From the NCBI GenBank assembly GCA_017608705.1, contig JAFCFJ010000004.1:1-54757 (forward strand): a stretch of 54,757 nt of DNA, read 5' to 3'. Position 1 is the first letter of the stretch, and the number at the start of each line of letters is the position of its first letter. A program made the position numbers and the translations under genes. Below the pieces are notes generated by a model that was given only the letters and a program-made list of their open reading frames with translations, was not told where the DNA came from and searched no databases. Origin of the DNA: Candidatus Pacearchaeota archaeon (lineage in GTDB: Archaea > Nanobdellota > Nanobdellia > Pacearchaeales > GW2011-AR1). Positions 48,887 to 54,757 of this stretch are shown here, one piece after another.

Positions 48887-49534
48887 ATGGGTGAGTTAGA
48901 AGAAATCGTGCGAAAATTGAAAGAAATCTCAGAAAGGAAGGCGGGGGGCAAGAGTGAGGAAGAAGAGCAAGATGGAAGAGAGAAAGAGAGAGAAGAAGGG
49001 ACAGAAGAGCTGAAAAAAGATAAAGAGGTGGGTGGTGAAGAAAAAGAGGAAAGCACGCATGCCGAAGAGCTTGGAGAAGCAGGAACAGATGCGTTGGTTT
49101 TTGAAACAGCACCTGAACGCGTACCACCGGTTATAGCTACCACACCCCCCCAAAAGGCTGGGCCTGTAGAGGACCTTGAGTCAGAACTTGCTGGTGTTAG
49201 TGTGAGAAGTGAAGAAGAGCAAGAACAAGAGGCCGGCGAAATCTATCAGACTGGATACGAGACAGGAGAAAGCGACAGAATGTATTCTGCTGAAACAATC
49301 ATCTTAGAACTAACGCACATGAGCATGGATGAAATAGCAAATCTGCCAAGATTTCATGAAATAAGGCCTGAAGACTTTATAGTACCTGAACTTCACAATC
49401 AAGAGGAAACTAGAGCAGGTATTGAAGATTATGTGGCAAAGCCCGAAAGATTCGAGCCAGAACACAGGATGCCATTCGAACGTGAAAGTGTATGGAAAAA
49501 ATATAGGGAGAAGAAACTAGGTGGTGTGGGATAG
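48887..49534 (+). CDS. Uncharacterised acidic protein with low-complexity N-terminal half
   Basis: Glu/Lys-rich N-terminus; more ordered C-terminal MYSAETIILELTHMSMDEIANLPRFHEIRPEDFIVPELHNQEE. Confidence 0.65.
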   Translation: MGELEEIVRKLKEISERKAGGKSEEEEQDGREKEREEGTEELKKDKEVGGEEKEESTHAEELGEAGTDALVFETAPERVPPVIATTPPQKAGPVEDLESELAGVSVRSEEEQEQEAGEIYQTGYETGESDRMYSAETIILELTHMSMDEIANLPRFHEIRPEDFIVPELHNQEETRAGIEDYVAKPERFEPEHRMPFERESVWKKYREKKLGGVG

Positions 49535-49580
49535 ATTTAAATATAATCTTCAGATTATCCAAGTATAAAGAGGTGGTAAG

Positions 49581-51413
49581 ATGGCAAATTATGAATTTTT
49601 CTATGAGGGTGCACCTTACAGTTTGGAACCTACCTATGGCGAATTTTTCACAGGCTATAGACTTGCGCCATATAGAGTCGGAGCACCCACAAGTATCCAG
49701 ACAGCAAACCAAATACAAGAGGTAAGCAAATTACTTAACCAGGGTATACGCACAATAGAGTTACAGCCTCTTGGCCGTGATGTTTTCGATACAATTCCGA
49801 AACAGCACCTTAAGGAAATACAAAGGCTTAGCAAGCTTACAGGTGTTGAACCAACATTTCACGCACCCATTATTGATCCTGCTGGCTTTACACAAGAAGG
49901 CTGGTCTGAGACCAATCGCGAGCTTGCAGAGAAGCAATTCAAAGATATTGTTGAGCGTGCTGCAGAAATAAGTCCGAACGGTAATATGCCGATCACAATT
50001 CATGCATCAGCCTTGCCGGGAACAGCATATTGGGAAGTCAAAGAAGAGAATGGCAAAAAAGTGCTGAAACCAAAACAAATTGTTGCTGTTGATCAGGAAA
50101 CAGGGAGGATGATTCCTCTTGAGGAAAGAAAATTTTATGAACCAAGTACGGAGGAAGAAGAGGTACATACCGCTATAGAGAGGATGCAGAATTTGAATCT
50201 CATGCATTGGGAACAAGAACTTTCAAATCTTGCTTATTACAGAAGCAGAGCAGAGGAAAATTTTGAGAAAAGTCTTAACATATTAGGAAACAAAATAAAA
50301 GAAGATGGTTCTCTTGCTGTACCTGTGAGTGAGCTTTCCCCAGTAGAGCGCAGGGCTTATGAAAGATTGATGAATAGTATGATAATGCTCGAAAATGCAA
50401 GACTTCATTATAAATCTCTCTATGATGAGATGCGTCGTTGCATAGATAAAGAGAAGCTCGAGAGATTGCCTTCAGAATTAAAAGAAGAAATTAAGAAAAA
50501 TTTTGATCTTATAAAGAGAGAATGGCAACATTTGAGAAAAGATATGCTTGAAGTAGAAAAAAAGCCTGTCAAGGCCGTTGAGATTTCAGAAAGGCTAGGA
50601 AACCTTATGCAGGCGACAAATCAGATCACTACGATTCTTAGCACTAAAGGGGTATTGCAAAAATTTGTGCCTGTCGAAGAATTTGCAAAAGATAAAGCGG
50701 CCACGACAATAGCTAATGTTGCTTTACATGCTTATGAAAAATTTAAAGATAAAGCACCAATCATATCGATAGAAAACCTGTATCCTGGCATGGCCTTTTC
50801 TCGCGCCCAAGATGTCAAAGAATTGGTAGAGAATGCAAGAAAGAAATTTATTGCCGAGGCTGAGAAAAGAGGAATAGACAGGCGTAAAGCTGAAGAAATG
50901 GCGAAGAAGATGATAGGCGTAACCTGGGATGTTGGCCATCTTAATATGATGCGTCGCGCTGGCTTGTCAGAGCGGGATATTATAGAGCAGACTAAGGTCA
51001 TTGCACCTTACGTGAAACATGTACACCTCACAGATAATTTTGGCTACTCTGACACACATTTACCACCGGGAATGGGGAATGTACCTACCAAGGAAATTCT
51101 TGAGGAGCTTGAGAAGCAAGGTTTTACTGGCAAGACGGTTGTTGAGGCTGGCGGCTTTGTCCAACATTTTCAGCGCAGTCCACATCCTTATGTGCTTGAA
51201 GCTCTTGGCTCACCGGTATATGGTATGATGATGGCTCCCTATTGGAACCAAATTGCTAATGCTTACCCTGGATATTTTTTCGGCATGGGCCCAATTTTGC
51301 CAGAATATCATTTTTCCACTCTTTACGGCAGCGGTTTTGCAAGCTTGCCTATAGAACTCGGTGGACAAATGCCTGGCACAAGGTCGCGTGTTACAGGGAC
51401 GCCGATGCAGTAG
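49581..51413 (+). CDS. TIM-barrel (xylose isomerase / AP endonuclease family 2-like) protein with large helical insertion
   Basis: IRTIELQPLGRD..., EPTFHAPIIDPAGFTQEGW, PIISIENLYPGMAF, IGVTWDVGHLNMMRRAGLSE, VKHVHLTDNFGYSDTHLPPGMGNVPTKEILEELEKQGFTGKTVVEAGG; GAGGTG-like Shine-Dalgarno upstream. Confidence 0.82.
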   Translation: MANYEFFYEGAPYSLEPTYGEFFTGYRLAPYRVGAPTSIQTANQIQEVSKLLNQGIRTIELQPLGRDVFDTIPKQHLKEIQRLSKLTGVEPTFHAPIIDPAGFTQEGWSETNRELAEKQFKDIVERAAEISPNGNMPITIHASALPGTAYWEVKEENGKKVLKPKQIVAVDQETGRMIPLEERKFYEPSTEEEEVHTAIERMQNLNLMHWEQELSNLAYYRSRAEENFEKSLNILGNKIKEDGSLAVPVSELSPVERRAYERLMNSMIMLENARLHYKSLYDEMRRCIDKEKLERLPSELKEEIKKNFDLIKREWQHLRKDMLEVEKKPVKAVEISERLGNLMQATNQITTILSTKGVLQKFVPVEEFAKDKAATTIANVALHAYEKFKDKAPIISIENLYPGMAFSRAQDVKELVENARKKFIAEAEKRGIDRRKAEEMAKKMIGVTWDVGHLNMMRRAGLSERDIIEQTKVIAPYVKHVHLTDNFGYSDTHLPPGMGNVPTKEILEELEKQGFTGKTVVEAGGFVQHFQRSPHPYVLEALGSPVYGMMMAPYWNQIANAYPGYFFGMGPILPEYHFSTLYGSGFASLPIELGGQMPGTRSRVTGTPMQ

Positions 51414-51471
51414 CGAAAGGGAAAAATATTAAAAAGTGTTAGATTATGGTAAATGATGAAAAGAGGTGAAA

Positions 51472-52311
51472 ATGCCTAGACAAGAAAAAAAGAAAAAACA
51501 GAGCAAGAAACTTTCTCCTGAAAAATTTCCAACTCTCAAGCTAAAAACAGATAAAGACATAGCTATGGATTTTGCTACTAAAGTATATGAGAAGTTTAAC
51601 AAGCTTATAAAAAGCATCGTGCTTTTTGGCAGCACAGCAAAGAACACGGCTATTGCCACATCAGATATAGACATCATAATCATTGTTGATGATGCCTCTG
51701 TGAGATGGGATGCTGAGCTTATAGCATGGTATCGTGAGGAACTTGGTAAGGTCATAGCTGCAAATCCTTACAGGAAAGAGTTGCATGTGAATAGCGTGAG
51801 GCTAACAACATGGTGGCGAGACCTACTTCGTGGCGATCCTGTTGTTATCAATGTGATACGCTACGGTGAACCGCTTATAGATTTTGGTGGTTTCTTCATG
51901 CCGCTCAAGGTCTTGCTTCAGGAAGGGAAAATTCGTGCCACGCCGGAAGCGATCTATACATGTTTGCAAAGAACTACAATGCACATGGCGAGAAGCAAGG
52001 CTTCACAGCTCGGAAGTATAGAGGGAATTTATTGGGCGATGGTTGATGCTTCTCATGCAGCATTGATGGCAGCCAAACAATTACCGCCCTCACCAGAACA
52101 AATAGGGTTGATGCTGAAAGAAAACTTTGCTGACAAACGCATGTTGTCCATGAAGTATGTTATTTGGTACCGCGATATCTATGATCTGCATAGAAAAATA
52201 GTTCATGGAATTGTTACTGAATTACCCGGGGACGAAATAGATAGATGGCGTGCTAGAGCTGATGAATTTATCCGTGTTATGGCTCAGCTTGTCAAGAAAT
52301 TAGTGGAATAA
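51472..52311 (+). CDS. Nucleotidyltransferase-domain protein with HEPN-like C-terminus
   Basis: IVLFGSTAKNTAIATSDIDIIIIVDD (GS..DxD signature); helical C-terminus with WYRDIYDLHRKIVHG (R-x5-H). Confidence 0.78.
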   Translation: MPRQEKKKKQSKKLSPEKFPTLKLKTDKDIAMDFATKVYEKFNKLIKSIVLFGSTAKNTAIATSDIDIIIIVDDASVRWDAELIAWYREELGKVIAANPYRKELHVNSVRLTTWWRDLLRGDPVVINVIRYGEPLIDFGGFFMPLKVLLQEGKIRATPEAIYTCLQRTTMHMARSKASQLGSIEGIYWAMVDASHAALMAAKQLPPSPEQIGLMLKENFADKRMLSMKYVIWYRDIYDLHRKIVHGIVTELPGDEIDRWRARADEFIRVMAQLVKKLVE

Positions 52312-52322
52312 TTGAGCCGGCC

Positions 52323-52973
52323 TTATTCTATGTACCCCAGCGCCATAGCCCCAAGTTCGAAATATACACCTTCTCTCTCTTTTTCATCCAGTTCCTTAAC
52401 CATATCTTTGATCTCGGCAATTAGTGCTTTCTTATCATATTCTCTTATTTTTTCCTCTATTTCTTTTTGTTTTGTTTCGATTTCTCTTCTGATTCCATAC
52501 TCAAGGTCCTGTGGACTTGTTAGCAAGATATATTCCCTGATATTCCTCACAATCTCATTTTTTGTGTTATCAACAAATTTTTTGAAATCTTTCTTTTCGT
52601 ATATTTCTCTTAATTCTCTGAATTCTTTATCCGTATTTACATATAACCTCATGTAGGTCTCTTTTAGTTTTTCCTCATCTATTTTGTTCAGCAGCTGTTC
52701 AAAGTTGGCTTCTACCTCCTTTCCAATTTCTTTTTTCTTCTCTTCACTATATTTTGTTAGTTCTTCTATTCCCTTGCCTATTTTATATGGATTTGGATTT
52801 ACTACAAGCTCTGGCATTGATACTTCAAAGATTTCTTCTATCAGGCTGTGGATCGCAAAAGGTATATTCGGATTATATGGGTCTTGCTTGATTTCGTTAA
52901 CTGTGCCATCTATTTTTATTACTTCCTCATACCTTTCTTTCAGCCTTTCCTCGAGAGAATCTTGTTTTACCAT
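52323..52973 (-). CDS. Hypothetical charged, coiled-coil-rich protein
   Basis: 216 aa ORF rich in K/E; ends next to the convergent nucleotidyltransferase gene. Confidence 0.6.
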   Translation of the reverse strand: MVKQDSLEERLKERYEEVIKIDGTVNEIKQDPYNPNIPFAIHSLIEEIFEVSMPELVVNPNPYKIGKGIEELTKYSEEKKKEIGKEVEANFEQLLNKIDEEKLKETYMRLYVNTDKEFRELREIYEKKDFKKFVDNTKNEIVRNIREYILLTSPQDLEYGIRREIETKQKEIEEKIREYDKKALIAEIKDMVKELDEKEREGVYFELGAMALGYIE

Positions 52974-53051
52974 TTGTTACTCTCTTATAGTGATTATACT
53001 TTATAAATCTATCGATTACTTATTTTATGAGAGCTAGACAAGGTGAAAAAT

Positions 53052-54757
53052 TTACTCAAAGATATTCTCGATTTTCCTTTCCTCTTGTGATGTTTCTTCT
53101 TTTTTATTGCCACCTGCACCTGCCTGCTCCTCGAACACATTAACACCAAAACTCACATCCTGCCATTCTTCTGCTCTTTCCGTCTTTTCTCCTTCTTGCT
53201 CGCCTGGGCTGTCCTTCTCTTCATCTTTCCTTTCTTTTTCATATACCTTTTCCTCACGCGCCTCCTCTTCTCTTGCTTCTTCCATAACTTGCTCCTCAAC
53301 TATCTCGCCAACATGCTCGAGCTCATCTATCACTTCTGGCTTCACATAATCAACTTCCACCTCTGTTTCTTGCTCCTTTGCTTTTTCCTGCTCCTCGATT
53401 TCTTCCCTAACCTCCTTCTTTATCTCTTCAGCTTTTTCTTCTATAGCCTCAAGGCTATTCATTGGTTCTATGCTGCTCTCCACGTGTTGTTGTTTTGGTA
53501 ACATGCTATCTTTCAAACCTTTCTCTTCAAGCTCACGAACAAATTTGCTTATCTCATGAGCAGCATCAGCATTAACGCTCAGACTATCTATGCCGGCCTT
53601 CACGAGGAACTCTGCCATCTCCTTGCGTGAAGCAGCCTGACCACATATGCTTGTCTCTACTCCGTGGCTTTTGCATACAGCTATGACATGCAACATCTCG
53701 CTAAGTATTGCAGGGTGCATTTCATCATACAAATACTGCACTGCTTCATTGCCCCTGTCGATCGCAAGCGTGTATTGTGTTAGGTCATTAGTGCCAAAGC
53801 TTATGAATGCTATACCTTCCTTGCAAAGCTCATCAATAATCTGGACAGAGGCAGGTGTCTCAACCATAACACCAAGTTTTGCATTTGTAAATCCTATCTC
53901 CTGAAGTATGTTCTTGACCTTACGCACTTCATCAACACTTATTACCTGTGGCAAAAGCACGCCGATTGTTTTGCCCTCATCAGCCACGCGTTTCATAGCG
54001 CGAAGTTCGGCTTTCAGCAGTTCAGGATGTTTAAGGCTAAACCTAATGCCATGCAAGCCGAGCATAGGGTTTGCCTCGATTTCTTGTGGCGCGCCTTCGA
54101 GATGGCTATACTCGTCACTTCTTATGTCGCTGGTGCGAACCCATATCTCTTCGAAATAGCGCGCGATCTTGCTTAGGCCTTCATACAGCAAGTTTTCATA
54201 CTCGCTATAGCGCTTTTGCTTTTCAAACCACAAAGGATGCTTACCACCCTCAGCGATAATACCTTCAAGCCTTGTCAAGCCGACTTCTGTTGCTTGCGTT
54301 CTGCTCGCACGCTCAGCAAAACTGGGCAAGTCTACAATCACTTTTATCTTGGTTTGTGTCGGAACTATCGGCAAGATTTCTTTCTCTACAGCTTTAGTCT
54401 TGCCTTCATAAACCTTGCCATGAAAACCATCTACTGTCACGGTCATGCCATCATGCAAGACCTCTGTAGCGTTGCCTGTACCAACCACACAAGGAATTCC
54501 CATTTCACGCGAGACAATTGCTGCATGTGCTGTCATGCCTCCTTCATCTGTCACAATAGCTGCAGCTCTTTGCATGGCAACAACCATGTCCGGATTTGTC
54601 ATCTCTGTTACAAGCACGTCTCCTTCCTGTATTTTAGCTAAATCCTCTATGCTATGCACGACCTTGACTGTGCCAGAAGCTATGCCAGGCGACGCGCCCA
54701 AGCCTGTAAGCAAGAGCTTGCCCTTTATCTCTTGCCTAGCCTCGTGCTTCTCTTTCT
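53052..54757 (-). CDS. ppsA: Phosphoenolpyruvate synthase, partial (5' part outside window), with long acidic C-terminal tail
   Basis: KGKLLLTGLGASPGIASGTVKVVHSIEDLAKIQEGDVLVTEMTNPDMVVAMQRAAAIVTDEGGMTAHAAIVSREMGIPCVVGTG; FISFGTNDLTQYTLAIDRGNE. The frame stays open to the window edge upstream of the listed TTG start. Confidence 0.93.
   Translation of the reverse strand, partial: KEKHEARQEIKGKLLLTGLGASPGIASGTVKVVHSIEDLAKIQEGDVLVTEMTNPDMVVAMQRAAAIVTDEGGMTAHAAIVSREMGIPCVVGTGNATEVLHDGMTVTVDGFHGKVYEGKTKAVEKEILPIVPTQTKIKVIVDLPSFAERASRTQATEVGLTRLEGIIAEGGKHPLWFEKQKRYSEYENLLYEGLSKIARYFEEIWVRTSDIRSDEYSHLEGAPQEIEANPMLGLHGIRFSLKHPELLKAELRAMKRVADEGKTIGVLLPQVISVDEVRKVKNILQEIGFTNAKLGVMVETPASVQIIDELCKEGIAFISFGTNDLTQYTLAIDRGNEAVQYLYDEMHPAILSEMLHVIAVCKSHGVETSICGQAASRKEMAEFLVKAGIDSLSVNADAAHEISKFVRELEEKGLKDSMLPKQQHVESSIEPMNSLEAIEEKAEEIKKEVREEIEEQEKAKEQETEVEVDYVKPEVIDELEHVGEIVEEQVMEEAREEEAREEKVYEKERKDEEKDSPGEQEGEKTERAEEWQDVSFGVNVFEEQAGAGGNKKEETSQEERKIENIFE

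Noticed and set aside
48941-49155. G6 and C7 homopolymers in the acidic 215-aa gene as phase-variation tracts
   Set aside because: Short tracts and an intact frame; no evidence of length variation from a single sequence.

Overview
This window reads as a chromosomal segment of a low-GC archaeon. The gene repertoire suggests a DPANN-type lineage, but this is my inference and was not tested phylogenetically. The left third holds a transcription/translation operon on the minus strand (rpoH-rpoB-rpoA-nusA-rps12-rps7-EF2-tuf) with an unsplit rpoA. Next come a tRNA-Lys, a class III ribonucleotide reductase operon (nrdR-nrdD-trx) with tandem NrdR boxes, an Fe-S/thiolation operon headed by a three-Cys HTH regulator, and several aminoacyl-tRNA synthetases (Tyr, Trp, Thr, Glu). 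Other genes include U34-modification genes (NcsA-like, a degenerate Ncs2-like paralog, Elp3), pilin-anchored beta-helix surface proteins, a membrane protein with a degenerate nucleotide-cyclase-like domain, a SleB-type cell wall hydrolase, and an uncharacterised cluster at the right end. The most notable signals are: (1) three conserved genes (EF-2, a DnaQ-like exonuclease, a methyltransferase) each carrying a similar-looking small out-of-frame internal deletion; (2) an NrdD-glutaredoxin fusion under tandem NrdR boxes in an archaeal promoter context; (3) a candidate archaeal analogue of IscR; (4) a start-less, decayed 3' cassette beside a pilin/beta-helix gene; (5) a possible Ncs2-like pseudo-thiolase; (6) an undescribed four-gene block with a TIM-barrel and a single-chain MNT-HEPN-like protein. 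All assignments are by eye from translated sequence; no database search was run.
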